DNA of 64,000 bases from JANQHS01 sp965267505. Its GTDB lineage: Bacteria; Bacteroidota; Bacteroidia; Cytophagales; CCMP332. The translations under genes were made by a program, and so were the position numbers. Below are positions 24,933 to 33,917 of this stretch, piece by piece (positions within the stretch are counted from its first letter, which is position 1; every line of letters starts with the position of its first letter). The stretch lies in NCBI GenBank assembly GCA_965267505.1, contig OZ254081.1, positions 2,790,001-2,854,000 on the forward strand, written 5' to 3'. The notes under the pieces were generated by a model that was not told the DNA's origin, ran no database searches, and was given only the letters and a program-made list of their open reading frames with translations.

Positions 24933-26060
24933 ATGTCTTTGGAAAGAATTCTTATTTGTGTCAGCAATGATCTGAGAACAGACCAAAGGATTCAAAAGAT
25001 CACAAAAGCATTTTCAGAGCTAGGCTTAGAGGTAACAGTGCTTGGTTTTGGAAGGGAAAAAAGGAAGGAACCCTTTCATGGGGGCAAGGCACTGGTAACA
25101 AAGACCTGGTTTTCCTCCGGAAAGCTGTTCTATTTGGAGCTATGGATCCGTTTGTTCTTTCTTATCAGAAAACATGATCACGACATCTTATGGTCTTGTG
25201 ATGCGGATACCCTGGTTTCAGCGACGCTTGCAAGGCAGTCCCAATGCTTTTGTCATGTCTTTGATGCTCATGAATACTTCTCCGAGACTTCAGGAGTAGT
25301 GGGAAGAGACCTTGTACAATGGATTTGGAAAGGAATTGAAAGGAAATACATCCCAAGATGTGATATTGGTGTTACTGTTTCAAATAGCCTCTCCGGGATC
25401 CTGGAAGAGCGATTTGGGATCCGATTCTTTCTGTTAAGAAACCTCCCAATAATGGGGCAGAACCTAAAGTTGGATAAGCAGGATTCTCCTTACTGGATCT
25501 ACCAGGGTGCTATAAACAAGGGGAGGGGGCTTGAAAACACGATAAAGGCTTTCCATGCTTCCGAATATAAACTGAAGATAGCAGGAGCAGGCCCATTAAA
25601 AAATGAGCTACTTGTATTGGTAAAAAAAGAGGGCTTAGGAGAAAAAATAGAATTCCTTGGGAATCTTCATCCTGAAAAACTGAAAGAAGTGACTGACCAG
25701 GCCTTTGCAGGAATTAACATCGTTGATGGGCTGGGACTATCCTATAGATACTCACTTGCCAATAAATTCTTTGATTACATGCAATCAGGTATTCCTCAAT
25801 TGTGTAGTGATCTGCCTGAATACAGAGAGATCAATGAGAAATATGGTTTTGCCAGGTTGATCTCAGATAATTCCGTTGAAGAGATCAAAAAGGGAATACA
25901 GGACCTTGAGGAAGATCAAAATCTAAGAAACCGATTGAGTGAAAAAACTATTGAGGCCAGGAAAGAATTGAATTGGGAAAGGGAAAAAAAGAAGCTTCAG
26001 GATCTTTTAGATGAATTCAAAGCCCGTAAAAATTCGCCTAGCCTGAATAGGTCGAAATAA
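24933..26060 (+). CDS. Glycosyltransferase, GT4/GT-B type
   Basis: A 375-residue cytoplasmic GT-B fold enzyme. The N-terminal domain starts ILICVSNDLRTDQRIQKIT, and the donor-binding C-terminal domain carries KLKIAGAGPLKNEL and FDYMQSGIPQLCSDLPEY, with the glutamate of the usual E-x7-E region. The expected substrates are nucleotide sugars and a lipid or polysaccharide acceptor. The 3' end overlaps the convergent GT2 gene by 64 bases, so the two glycosyltransferases lie tail to tail. The sugar specificity is unknown. Confidence 0.85.
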   Translation: MSLERILICVSNDLRTDQRIQKITKAFSELGLEVTVLGFGREKRKEPFHGGKALVTKTWFSSGKLFYLELWIRLFFLIRKHDHDILWSCDADTLVSATLARQSQCFCHVFDAHEYFSETSGVVGRDLVQWIWKGIERKYIPRCDIGVTVSNSLSGILEERFGIRFFLLRNLPIMGQNLKLDKQDSPYWIYQGAINKGRGLENTIKAFHASEYKLKIAGAGPLKNELLVLVKKEGLGEKIEFLGNLHPEKLKEVTDQAFAGINIVDGLGLSYRYSLANKFFDYMQSGIPQLCSDLPEYREINEKYGFARLISDNSVEEIKKGIQDLEEDQNLRNRLSEKTIEARKELNWEREKKKLQDLLDEFKARKNSPSLNRSK

Positions 26061-26881
26061 AGTAAACTTGGATTAGAGGAGTTCAAATTAGATCTGATAA
26101 GACTCCCCATTGCATTAATTGTTAAAATAGCCAGGCTGGAAAATCCGGTACTCTTTATAGCCACCCCTTTCCTATATAAGCGGATCCTTCTCAACAAATT
26201 CGAATCATTACTTTTTGAAAGGTAAGCAAGGTGTTTGCTTGCCAGTGTCGCCTTCTCAAGAAATTCTTCAGCAGGTATCAAGCCCTGGTTTTCCACCCTG
26301 TTCTCAATATGCTCAATTTCAATTCCTTTTTCTTGACATCTCAATCCATATAAAGTGTCATTATATCCATAGGTCTTTCCACCGGATTGCATGGGGAATT
26401 CAAGAAATGTTTTTCGGTCAATCATAAAATTTCCAGCATGGAACGAAAGTCCAGGTTGGGCGATCCTTTCCTTTAAACTTCTTTGTTCGCGTTCTTTTCC
26501 GTGAAGGTATTTTAGGACCAATTCCGGACTTGTTGGTTTGGAACCATACTCGATTCCCCCACAAATGATCTTCTTTGGCTTTAAGGGAAGAATTTCTTGA
26601 TAAATGGAAAGGAAGTCTTTGTTTTTTAAAACAACATCTGCATCAAGGAAAATCAGCGTATCGTTCCCTGCCTCCCTGGCTAGATTGTTTCTATTCGCTG
26701 TGTACCCAAGGTTTGATTGGTTTCTGATGATCCGCAGGCGGGAATCCTGCTCATTAAAAGAAAATGGAGTGGGTGAGTGATCATCCCCAACGACTATTTC
26801 AAAGTCTCCATTTAGCTCAAGAAGCTGGGAAACCAGTTTTTGGGGATCGTCTTTATAGCAGGGTATTAAAACGCTTATCAC
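25997..26881 (-). CDS. Glycosyltransferase family 2
   Basis: A 294-residue GT-A fold enzyme from a GTG start. It begins ISVLIPCYKDDPQKL, with the nucleotide-binding GDDHS near residue 38 and the DxD-type metal motif in LIFLDADVVLK near residue 80. AGNFMIDR and EIEHIENRV follow in the acceptor region. It transfers a sugar from a nucleotide donor, most likely in envelope polysaccharide synthesis. It is the last gene of the minus-strand run and overlaps the GT4 gene by 64 bases. Confidence 0.85.
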   Translation of the reverse strand: MISVLIPCYKDDPQKLVSQLLELNGDFEIVVGDDHSPTPFSFNEQDSRLRIIRNQSNLGYTANRNNLAREAGNDTLIFLDADVVLKNKDFLSIYQEILPLKPKKIICGGIEYGSKPTSPELVLKYLHGKEREQRSLKERIAQPGLSFHAGNFMIDRKTFLEFPMQSGGKTYGYNDTLYGLRCQEKGIEIEHIENRVENQGLIPAEEFLEKATLASKHLAYLSKSNDSNLLRRIRLYRKGVAIKSTGFSSLAILTINAMGSLIRSNLNSSNPSLLYFDLFRLGEFLRALNSSKRS

Positions 26882-26929
26882 GTGGCAAATAAAAGATGCG
26901 CATGTGATAAACGATGGATAGGGGGGGAA

Positions 26930-28105
26930 TTAGTTTATTTCTATGTCAGAATAACTCGACTGGATCGTGACCTTGGAGCTTGGGTTCTCGCCATTTCCAT
27001 AGATCCCTTTGTAGGTTGAACTAGGTATGTATTTCTGTTTGTCCACGTTCATTTTCCTGAAATCATCCTTACTATAATCAAGGCTACCAAAGTCTACTTT
27101 TGCTTCCAGAAGGAAGTTGGAACCTTCCTCGAAGTTCAATTCCACTTCGGCAAATTCTGCAGTTGCGTCGATTTTTTGGAAGCCCTTTGCGATCTCTCCA
27201 ATTTCAACCCCATCTCCATAATTGGCTTTAAAAATTGCTGAACTTTTGATCTTTTTTAATTCAACAGATGAGAATTGGAAATCACCTTCAAGGGTATTCA
27301 TACTCCCCGCATCAACTTCGCCATACATTATCTTGGCCTGTAATGCATTGAAATCACCTACTTCACCTGTAGAGAATTGGCTATTGAGCTCAAGTTTATT
27401 ACCGGATCCGATCTCAAATTCAGAATAAGAGATCTTAATATCCGCTTTTTCAAAATCCCCGATCCTGGCTTCTCCAAATCCTACTTTTATATTGTTCTCT
27501 TTTCCGCCCAGGTTTCCTGCCTTTAGTTCGCCATACTGAAGATTTAGATCAATATTCCCTTCAATATCAGGTAGATACACATCTCCGAATGAGTTTTGAA
27601 TATCAAGGTCAACTCCCTTAGGCATTTTGACCATGATATTTACTTCCATCTTTTGCTCATTGTTCTGGTTACGATTCTTTGGAAGCTTTACCTCACACTT
27701 CACATATTTTCCGGCAGACTTTTCAAATTTTGGCTGGATCTGTTCTATGATCTCTTTGGCTTTGTCTTGCTTTGGTTGGACCACAAGAACTTCAATATCG
27801 AAGCTTACTTTTTTACTTTCCCAGGTTTCAAAATGAATCTTTCCAAATTCATTTATGACCTTAAGGGTTTCCGAAGAGCTGATATCAAACTCTTTTTTTA
27901 TGTTCTTGGTTTCCTCGTATCCGGCCGCTTTTGACTTTTTGTCTTTCGGTGCTTTTGGAGGCTTGGGTGCTTTGGGAGCTTTAACCTTTTCGGTTCCTCC
28001 TTTTCCACGCAAGTAATTTGCAGAAACACTGTTTGAAGGAATAACTATACAAAGCAGTATGCTAAGGCTAAGTACTTGACTGATAGCTTTCATGATCTTT
28101 TTCAT
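26930..28105 (-). CDS. DUF4097-like secreted beta-repeat protein of an ECF sigma locus
   Basis: A 391-residue protein with a signal peptide (about residues 1-29). A low-complexity Lys/Pro/Ala stretch (VKAPKAPKPPKAPKDKKSK) follows at about residues 42-60. From about residue 95 it has repeated short beta strands (GKIHFETW, GDVYLPDIEGNIDLNLQYG, GEVGDFNALQAKIMYG), the DUF4097/DUF2807 beta-solenoid pattern. It follows an ECF sigma and an anti-sigma-like gene and overlaps the latter by 38 bases; an ATG four codons later is an alternative start. A structural or adhesin-like cell-surface role is possible, and regulation by the sigma factor is inferred. Confidence 0.65.
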   Translation of the reverse strand: MKKIMKAISQVLSLSILLCIVIPSNSVSANYLRGKGGTEKVKAPKAPKPPKAPKDKKSKAAGYEETKNIKKEFDISSSETLKVINEFGKIHFETWESKKVSFDIEVLVVQPKQDKAKEIIEQIQPKFEKSAGKYVKCEVKLPKNRNQNNEQKMEVNIMVKMPKGVDLDIQNSFGDVYLPDIEGNIDLNLQYGELKAGNLGGKENNIKVGFGEARIGDFEKADIKISYSEFEIGSGNKLELNSQFSTGEVGDFNALQAKIMYGEVDAGSMNTLEGDFQFSSVELKKIKSSAIFKANYGDGVEIGEIAKGFQKIDATAEFAEVELNFEEGSNFLLEAKVDFGSLDYSKDDFRKMNVDKQKYIPSSTYKGIYGNGENPSSKVTIQSSYSDIEIN

Positions 28106-28604
28106 TTTGTTTAATAATGATCTCCAATTGATACTCTAATAATTTGGATTGTTGCTGGAGGATTAGGATCATGTTCTCCAGTAAACGGGGCTGTTTACCC
28201 TTTTCCATATATATTTTTTTGAGGTCCTGGTAGGAGGAATCCAACTCAACGAGGTCTTTTTTGAATTGGTAGCCCAGGTCCTCGTTTAATTCGTAGGAAA
28301 ACAAACTTGCCTTGGAGCTTTCGATTTTTTCGAAGTAATACCTCTCAGCCTTTAAAAATTCTTCAGGTAATTGCTGACCAAGCTGAGTTTGATTTGACTG
28401 GCCGGTCCAGAATCCAATTCCAAAGACAAATAAGATCCCGGTAATTGCCGCAGCCATTTTCCAGTTAAGTAAGGGTAGGAAGGTTCTTGTTTTGCCTTGG
28501 TCTTCCTCCAGTTTGGCTTTTATTTTATCCCAGGACCCTTTAGCAGGGCTCAGATCATCAAACTCCTTACGGTTTTCCTTTATGAATCTTTCTAAATTAT
28601 CCAT
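28068..28604 (-). CDS. Anti-sigma-factor-like single-pass membrane protein
   Basis: About 178 residues from the ATG at 28604; a TTG at 28613 is also in frame. The start overlaps the sigma gene stop by eight bases. The N-terminal cytoplasmic region (FIKENRKEFDDLSPAKGSWDKIKAKL) is followed by one helix at about residues 49-68 and a periplasmic helical domain rich in Glu/Lys. Placement directly after an ECF sigma factor, with a single helix, fits an anti-sigma regulator that holds the sigma factor at the inner membrane. No zinc ZAS motif (HxxxCxxC) is visible, so the class is unassigned. Confidence 0.65.
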   Translation of the reverse strand: MDNLERFIKENRKEFDDLSPAKGSWDKIKAKLEEDQGKTRTFLPLLNWKMAAAITGILFVFGIGFWTGQSNQTQLGQQLPEEFLKAERYYFEKIESSKASLFSYELNEDLGYQFKKDLVELDSSYQDLKKIYMEKGKQPRLLENMILILQQQSKLLEYQLEIIIKQNEKDHESYQSST

Positions 28605-29154
28605 GGGATTCAATTGCGGGTTTTAACAGCTCTCGCATTTTATCTTTTGCTCTTTTATACTGGCTTTTTGAGGTGGATTCAGAAATGTTTAGAATCTGTG
28701 AGATCTCCTGATGGTCATACCCTTCCAATAGATATAGATTGAAAACAGTCCGAAACCCTTTTGGTAATTTCAATATTGCATCCTTGACCTTTTGGATGTC
28801 AAGGTTCATATCAAAAGATGCCTCCTCTTGAACAGGCTCATGTTCTTCACCCATTTCTTCGAGCTGCAACCTTTGCTTTTTAAGGTGATTGATAGACTTG
28901 TTGATCGTGATCCTTTTTATCCAGGCTCCGATGGTAGATTCCCCTCTGAAGCTTTGAATCTTATTGAATACTTCTACGAAAGACTCTTGTAGAACATCTT
29001 CTGCTGTTTCCTGACTTCCTACGATTCTGTAACTGGTATTCAACATTGCCTTACTATAACGATGATACAGCTCTTCTTGAGCACCAGCCTCACCCCTTAG
29101 GCAGCCAGCGATCAATTTAGATTCATGATCATATGGGCCTGTGGTTTTGGCCAT
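28597..29154 (-). CDS. ECF-family RNA polymerase sigma factor
   Basis: About 185 residues from the ATG at 29154; a TTG at 29172 is an alternative. Region 2 includes YHRYSKAMLNTSYRIVGSQETAEDVLQESFVEVFNKI, and region 4 ends in EGYDHQEISQILNISESTSKSQYKRAKDKMRELL, with its helix-turn-helix. This is the standard sigma-70 ECF architecture. It heads a sigma-anti-sigma-DUF4097 unit and probably controls it. The signal is unknown. TAATTTTT just upstream weakly resembles a -7 box. Confidence 0.9.
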   Translation of the reverse strand: MAKTTGPYDHESKLIAGCLRGEAGAQEELYHRYSKAMLNTSYRIVGSQETAEDVLQESFVEVFNKIQSFRGESTIGAWIKRITINKSINHLKKQRLQLEEMGEEHEPVQEEASFDMNLDIQKVKDAILKLPKGFRTVFNLYLLEGYDHQEISQILNISESTSKSQYKRAKDKMRELLKPAIESHG

Positions 29155-29177
29155 CGCTATAGTAAGGACCAATAAAA

Positions 29178-29199
29178 ATTAACAGGGTTGCATAACCCT
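29178..29199 (-). terminator. Weak hairpin at the TPR gene stop codon
   Basis: On the minus strand AGGGTT-ATGC-AACCCT covers 29184-29199 and includes the stop codon of the TPR gene. A broken T-rich tail (GTTAATTTTT) follows. It may attenuate read-through into the sigma factor gene. Confidence 0.3.
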
Positions 29200-29950
29200 A
29201 TTTTTTTTCTTGCTTCCCGTTTTCCGCTTTCTTCTCCAGGGAGGTTTTATTGTTCAGAGCCAGAGCGAATTCGGGCTCCAGTTGAATGGATTTTTGGAAC
29301 ATTTCCATCGCTCTCTCATTTTCATTGAGATCCTTCAGAATAACCCCCTCCATATTATAAATGGCGGCTTTCATTGAAACTGTTTGGGATAAACCTTGTC
29401 CATAGAACACGGTAACCTTGGCCTGATCGAGATCCTCTCGTTGAAGTAGAGATTTTATGGTTAGCTGGCATTCCCCTAATCTCTTAAGGTCGTATTGCAG
29501 GGTTGCTATCTGGTATTGGTGTTGAATATTTTTTGTAGCAGGGAGGAGCTTTTCAAAATCTTCCAAGGCCATTTTAATGAGGCCAAGGTTTTTTTCTGAG
29601 ACCGCCTTTACTTCAAGAATGGCGAGGTTATTTGGGTTGCTTGAAAGAATTTCTGATGAAACCAGTATACATTGTTGGTTCATCCCCACCTGGTAGTACA
29701 AAAATGCAAGTGAATCAAGGTATTGAACAGAATCAGGGTACATTGCCAAAAGGTCATAGTATGCATTTACTGCTGGCCCGGGGTCCTGGAACTTTATTGC
29801 GGTCCGAATAACGGATTTCCGTTTTTCATAACCTTGGTTATTCTTATTTCCAGAGTTGGTAGTGGTTTCAGGCTTCTTCTTTTGCCCATAGGCCATACCT
29901 GCGCTAAATACCAAAACCAATAAAAGTATCCGTTTCACTCTATTTTTCAT
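29198..29950 (-). CDS. Exported tetratricopeptide-repeat protein
   Basis: A 250-residue protein with a signal peptide ending near AGMAYG, then a basic linker and about five TPR units (YPDSVQYLDSLAFLYYQVG, NPNNLAILEVKAVSEKNLG, ENERAMEMFQKSIQLEPEFALAL). It is a likely periplasmic protein-interaction scaffold with no catalytic signature. The start overlaps the CCA transferase gene by 11 bases. A small hairpin over its stop codon may terminate part of the transcript before the sigma gene. Confidence 0.75.
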   Translation of the reverse strand: MKNRVKRILLLVLVFSAGMAYGQKKKPETTTNSGNKNNQGYEKRKSVIRTAIKFQDPGPAVNAYYDLLAMYPDSVQYLDSLAFLYYQVGMNQQCILVSSEILSSNPNNLAILEVKAVSEKNLGLIKMALEDFEKLLPATKNIQHQYQIATLQYDLKRLGECQLTIKSLLQREDLDQAKVTVFYGQGLSQTVSMKAAIYNMEGVILKDLNENERAMEMFQKSIQLEPEFALALNNKTSLEKKAENGKQEKK

Positions 29951-31373
29951 TTTTCGTTTTTAACCCTTTTTCCTTCGCAAGGATCAATAAATAATCCCTA
30001 GCTTCCTTCTGATCGTTTGCAATTAAGCCCTCTAAAATAGCATTTCGAATGCCATTTTTTAACTCTCCAACTATTTTGGTAGGTGGAATTCCAAACATTT
30101 CCATGATCTCATCTCCGCTTACGGGTGGCTGAAAATTCCTCAATCGATCTTTTTCTTCTATGGTTTTGAGCTTTTCTTCTACCTGATCCAGATTAGAAAG
30201 GAAGGTCTTTACCTTTTTCTCATTTTTTGAGGTTATATCTGCTCTGCACAGCGTTAACAGGTCATCAATATCATCTCCCGCTTCGAAAAGCAATCTTCTC
30301 AGAGCTGAATCAGTAATATCATCCCTAACCAAAGGAATTGGTCTTAGATGAAGCTTGACAAGCTTTTGAACGTACTTCATCCGTTCATCAAGGGGCAATT
30401 TGAGTTTCTTAAAAATACCTGGAACCATCCTTGCACCTTTGTCTTCGTGCCCATGGAACGTCCATCCAACCTTGGGTTCAAATCTTTTTGTGGCGGGTTT
30501 TGCAATATCATGAAGTATTGCTGACCAACGAAGCCATAGGTTATCTGAAACCTTGGCTACATTGTCCAATACCTTAAGGGTATGGTAGAAATTATCCTTA
30601 TGGGTTTTATTCCCCTTTTTCTCAACCCCTTGCAGTTCGGCCATCTCGGCAAAAAATTCCTTCAATAAACCTGAAACAAAAAGAAGTTTAAAACCATAGG
30701 AGGGAGTTTTAGAAGCAATGATCTTATTCAATTCATCGCTTATTCTTTCTCTTGATATGATCTCGATCCTCTTTGCATTTCTTTCAATGCCTGCAAAGGT
30801 TTCAGGGTCAATATCGAACTCTAGCTGGCAAGCAAATCTGATTGCCCTAAGCATCCTTAGAGGGTCATCTGAAAAAGTTTGATCAGGATCTAAAGGCGTC
30901 TTGATGAGCTTCCTTTTTAGATCCTTTAAGCCATTAAAGGGGTCGACAAACTGCCCAAGGTCTTCTGAATTAAGAGAATAGGCTAGAGCATTGATGGTAA
31001 AGTCTCTTCTTTCGAGATCTTCTTTTAAGCTTCCGGGTTTCACCTTGGGGTTTCTGGACCTTCTATCATAGGACTCTTTCCTGGCTCCTACGAATTCAAG
31101 GTCTACTCCCTTGTCGAAAAAATGGGCTGTACCAAAGTTCTTAAATACCTGAACTTTCTTTTTTGGACTTATTAGAGCTGCAGTGGTTTTTGCTAATTCT
31201 ATTCCATCTCCGACACAAACAAAGTCCATATCTCCTCTTTCTCTTTTCAAAATCAAATCCCGGACAAATCCACCAATCAGGTAGGTTTCGAGCTTCAATT
31301 TCTTTGCAGCTTCAGCTACTAATCCCACATGGGGATAGTCTTTTATAACACTATCGATCTCAGGAATTCTCAA
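29940..31373 (-). CDS. CCA tRNA nucleotidyltransferase / poly(A) polymerase family, HD-type
   Basis: A 477-residue enzyme from a TTG start. The class II nucleotidyltransferase head has GGFVRDLILKRERGDMDFV, placing the metal-binding D-x-D near residues 49-51. The RRDFTINALAYS motif and an RNA-binding helical region follow. The HD phosphohydrolase motif appears as ILHDIAKPATKRF near residue 290, followed by HGHEDKGARMV. It adds or repairs the 3' CCA of tRNAs, which matters here because the tRNA at 53074 has no encoded CCA. It is followed by the TPR gene with an 11-base overlap. Confidence 0.9.
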   Translation of the reverse strand: MRIPEIDSVIKDYPHVGLVAEAAKKLKLETYLIGGFVRDLILKRERGDMDFVCVGDGIELAKTTAALISPKKKVQVFKNFGTAHFFDKGVDLEFVGARKESYDRRSRNPKVKPGSLKEDLERRDFTINALAYSLNSEDLGQFVDPFNGLKDLKRKLIKTPLDPDQTFSDDPLRMLRAIRFACQLEFDIDPETFAGIERNAKRIEIISRERISDELNKIIASKTPSYGFKLLFVSGLLKEFFAEMAELQGVEKKGNKTHKDNFYHTLKVLDNVAKVSDNLWLRWSAILHDIAKPATKRFEPKVGWTFHGHEDKGARMVPGIFKKLKLPLDERMKYVQKLVKLHLRPIPLVRDDITDSALRRLLFEAGDDIDDLLTLCRADITSKNEKKVKTFLSNLDQVEEKLKTIEEKDRLRNFQPPVSGDEIMEMFGIPPTKIVGELKNGIRNAILEGLIANDQKEARDYLLILAKEKGLKTKNEK

Positions 31374-31400
31374 GACTAAATAGGAAAAGAAATTTAGGAC

Positions 31401-32423
31401 TTATTTCCAGGGATACTTCGGTTTTTTTGGATGCTTGTTCTTGATAGTAGGGTCGAAGTATGCAAAATCGAAGGTTAGGGTAATTTCGTGAGAGCCTCCT
31501 GGAGTGGAGCCTAATGGGGAAATTGTAAAGTCGTAGCTATAATTCAGGTAAAAGCCATGGGTATGATAACCAAACATGAATACCAAGGCATCCTGATTGA
31601 AAAATCCGGCCTGGTTGTTTCCAATAGGTATTCCTCGATACCAAAAACCGATCAAGATAGGCTCATAAAGTAGCTCAAGACCAAGCTCCAATTTCTTGGC
31701 TGGTCCCTGGAGTTGGAATAACCCCATAGGAGTGATGCTGAATTCCTTTAGGCCTTTCATGATCCTTCCATTGGCATTGATGTATGAGAATTTATAACCT
31801 CCATGAAAGGTATATTTCCTCGGTAACCTAGAATCTCCTCCAAAGAAGCTTTGGTTCGGAGTAGTAATGTGATCAACTGCTAAGCCAAAGAAAGCAGCAT
31901 TATTATGGGCAAGTGCTCCAAGACTAAAATCAGGATATAAAAGATTTTCCTCGGCCGACAAGTTTTCAGAGCTGTTCCCGGAAAAGGTACCATCGCTTGA
32001 GATCTGATCTCCAAATAAATATTGAGAGAACTGGGTGCTTTGGAACACTGCTGAGGCTTTTACACCTGTTCGGATCTCCCATTCCTTATTCAGATTGAAG
32101 AAATAAGCATAGGTAGCCCCAATATCAGTTCTGCTTAAATTGCCAGCTCCCGACCTCTCAGAGGTTACGATGAAACCAATAGCAGAAGGGACCTGATGCA
32201 TTGAATAATCTATTGCAAAACGAGAAGAGATGTAAGGATAGGCGATCTCAGGGTACTGGATCCTATAGTTAAAATACCCAAGGCTTAATTCTGAAGTACC
32301 CGTAAGAGAGGGGTTCAGGTGCATGGGTAACCAATAGGAGTGGGAAGATTGCGCATCCTGGCCTAACAAACAATTAGCATTTGTCAGCAGCAAAAAAGCT
32401 ATTATAGCAATCTTTTGATTCAT
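31401..32423 (-). CDS. PorP/SprF-like type IX secretion membrane protein
   Basis: A 340-residue outer-membrane beta-barrel with a signal peptide ending near NCLLGQ. The mature start QSSHSYWLPMHLNPSLTG is the PorP/SprF family mark (the x-NP-S/A-x-x-G near the N-terminus), and alternating aromatic strands continue to the end. PorP/SprF proteins take part in type IX secretion and gliding in Bacteroidota. Paralogues are numerous and most have no assigned role. It follows the D15-like gene by 27 bases, and the downstream CCA gene starts 27 bases after its stop. Confidence 0.8.
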   Translation of the reverse strand: MNQKIAIIAFLLLTNANCLLGQDAQSSHSYWLPMHLNPSLTGTSELSLGYFNYRIQYPEIAYPYISSRFAIDYSMHQVPSAIGFIVTSERSGAGNLSRTDIGATYAYFFNLNKEWEIRTGVKASAVFQSTQFSQYLFGDQISSDGTFSGNSSENLSAEENLLYPDFSLGALAHNNAAFFGLAVDHITTPNQSFFGGDSRLPRKYTFHGGYKFSYINANGRIMKGLKEFSITPMGLFQLQGPAKKLELGLELLYEPILIGFWYRGIPIGNNQAGFFNQDALVFMFGYHTHGFYLNYSYDFTISPLGSTPGGSHEITLTFDFAYFDPTIKNKHPKKPKYPWK

Positions 32424-32450
32424 TTCAGGCTGCGAATTTCTAAAAAAGGA

Positions 32451-33767
32451 TTAAAATGCCGCATGTAGGTTGATAAATACATTATGCTCCTGGTTTGAAT
32501 TGTAGGAATACTCCACCCTAAAAACGAGATCGTAAAAGGTGGTAAGGTCCATACCGGAGCCTATAGACCAAAGGCTTTGATTTGCAAAAAGAGGATTTAA
32601 TTCAGATGTAAATGGGTCATCACTAATCCCAAGGTCTGCGAACAGCTTGAAATAAAGGGAAGTAGGGATGGTCTGAAATTGTCTAACAGGCACGATCTTG
32701 TCGTATTTCTTAGTGAACGAAAATATCATGTACCTAATTTCATTTTTCATGATCCCATAGGCCCTTGAATTGATCACGTAGAGGTCATAGCCTCGAAGCA
32801 CATCATTTTTAAATCCAAGACCTCCATAAGTAAAAAAGGGGATGTTACCGGCCGGGAGAGAACTGAACCCCGATAGGTAGTGACCTGAGCCAATTCTTTT
32901 TGAGTATTTAAAATACTTGGATGCATTAAGATTAAACTTCCAGACATCCACATCTTCAAAGGCCCCAATTCCGTCCTTTTCAACTTTTGCTTCTACCTTA
33001 TGCCCATCGGTTGGGTAGAAGGAAATGTTCCGCTTATCATAAGTGTAGGTATAGCTTAGCCTGAAGAACCTAATTTGATTCTTTAGATCCCCAAAATAGT
33101 TCGGGTTCAGGATCACTATGGAGTCGCTTACCCATTGGTCATGGAATCCAATATTTACGTTGTGTCGACTATAGAATCGATTCCTTCTTTCGAAATTAAA
33201 GCTGGAGTAGAATCTGGTTCGGTTGGTTTTATTCTGACCATAAAACTGAAAGAAGTTGTCCCTGGTTTCGAAGGCAACTTGGTCGTTTTCTGAATAAGAG
33301 ACCTTGAATCCAATTCCTGTTTTTCGGTTTTTATCAACGTATGGAATATCGTAGAACACTTCATACTTACGCGTAAACCCAATCTGAGCCCTGAGGGTAA
33401 GCTTCTCGTTTCGGCCTCTAAAGTTTTTATCAGTAAAAGAAAGCCCTAAGACCAAACGACTAAGATCTGCACCTCTTTGGAACCATTCGTTTATGTTCCT
33501 GTCTCCAAAATCTATCTGAACAGAGGGCCATAAGTACCATCTTTCATCAACAACGATCCTTACATCCAGGACTCCATTGTTTTTACTCGGTTGGATTTCA
33601 ACAGAATTGAAAAGTTGGGTATTGAAGATCTTGTTCTTCTCAGTTTCAAAGTATTGGTCAAGGTTTTCTAGAAAAAGGGTATCTCCTTCTTTAAAACTCA
33701 GCTCTCGGGTGATAATATGAAGCCTTGTCTTTTTATTTCCCTCGACCTGGATCTTTCCCACCGTCAT
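32451..33767 (-). CDS. BamA/TamA-like outer membrane protein with one POTRA domain
   Basis: 439 codons (438 residues) are read from the first ATG at 33767, beginning with MTVGKIQVEGNKKTR and a single POTRA-like domain (residues 1-80, beta-alpha-alpha-beta-beta pattern). The D15/Omp85 barrel follows: FRGRNEKLTLRAQIGF, YDIPYVDKNRKTGIG, and a GYDLYVINSRAYGIMKNEIRY segment of the VRGY class. It ends in a terminal phenylalanine (NLHAAF). It probably inserts or exports proteins at the outer membrane. The open frame continues upstream and there encodes a signal peptide, so the true start is almost certainly further 5'; see 33768-33917. Confidence 0.8.
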   Translation of the reverse strand: MTVGKIQVEGNKKTRLHIITRELSFKEGDTLFLENLDQYFETEKNKIFNTQLFNSVEIQPSKNNGVLDVRIVVDERWYLWPSVQIDFGDRNINEWFQRGADLSRLVLGLSFTDKNFRGRNEKLTLRAQIGFTRKYEVFYDIPYVDKNRKTGIGFKVSYSENDQVAFETRDNFFQFYGQNKTNRTRFYSSFNFERRNRFYSRHNVNIGFHDQWVSDSIVILNPNYFGDLKNQIRFFRLSYTYTYDKRNISFYPTDGHKVEAKVEKDGIGAFEDVDVWKFNLNASKYFKYSKRIGSGHYLSGFSSLPAGNIPFFTYGGLGFKNDVLRGYDLYVINSRAYGIMKNEIRYMIFSFTKKYDKIVPVRQFQTIPTSLYFKLFADLGISDDPFTSELNPLFANQSLWSIGSGMDLTTFYDLVFRVEYSYNSNQEHNVFINLHAAF

Positions 33768-33917
33768 CCATTGATCTCCAACCGATTGTTTATTGGTCGG
33801 GCCGGCATTAATAGGCTGTGAGAATCCTATTTCCGCGCCTGCTACAAAAAGAAACGAAATTAGACCAAGCTTGAATAACAGCCCTTTATAGTCACTATTT
33901 CGCTTTTTGTTTTTCAG
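33768..33917 (-). other. In-frame 5' extension of the D15-like gene encoding a signal peptide
   Basis: The frame of the D15-like gene stays open upstream of its first ATG, back to an in-frame TAA inside lgt. The translation gives a basic start (KNKKR), a hydrophobic core (LFKLGLISFLFVAGAEIG) and a Q cleavage region. This is a textbook Sec signal peptide fused to the POTRA domain. No ATG, GTG or TTG occurs in the frame, and the only near-start codons are CTG at 33917 or 33881. Initiation at CTG, or another unusual start, is the simplest explanation. Confidence 0.55.
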
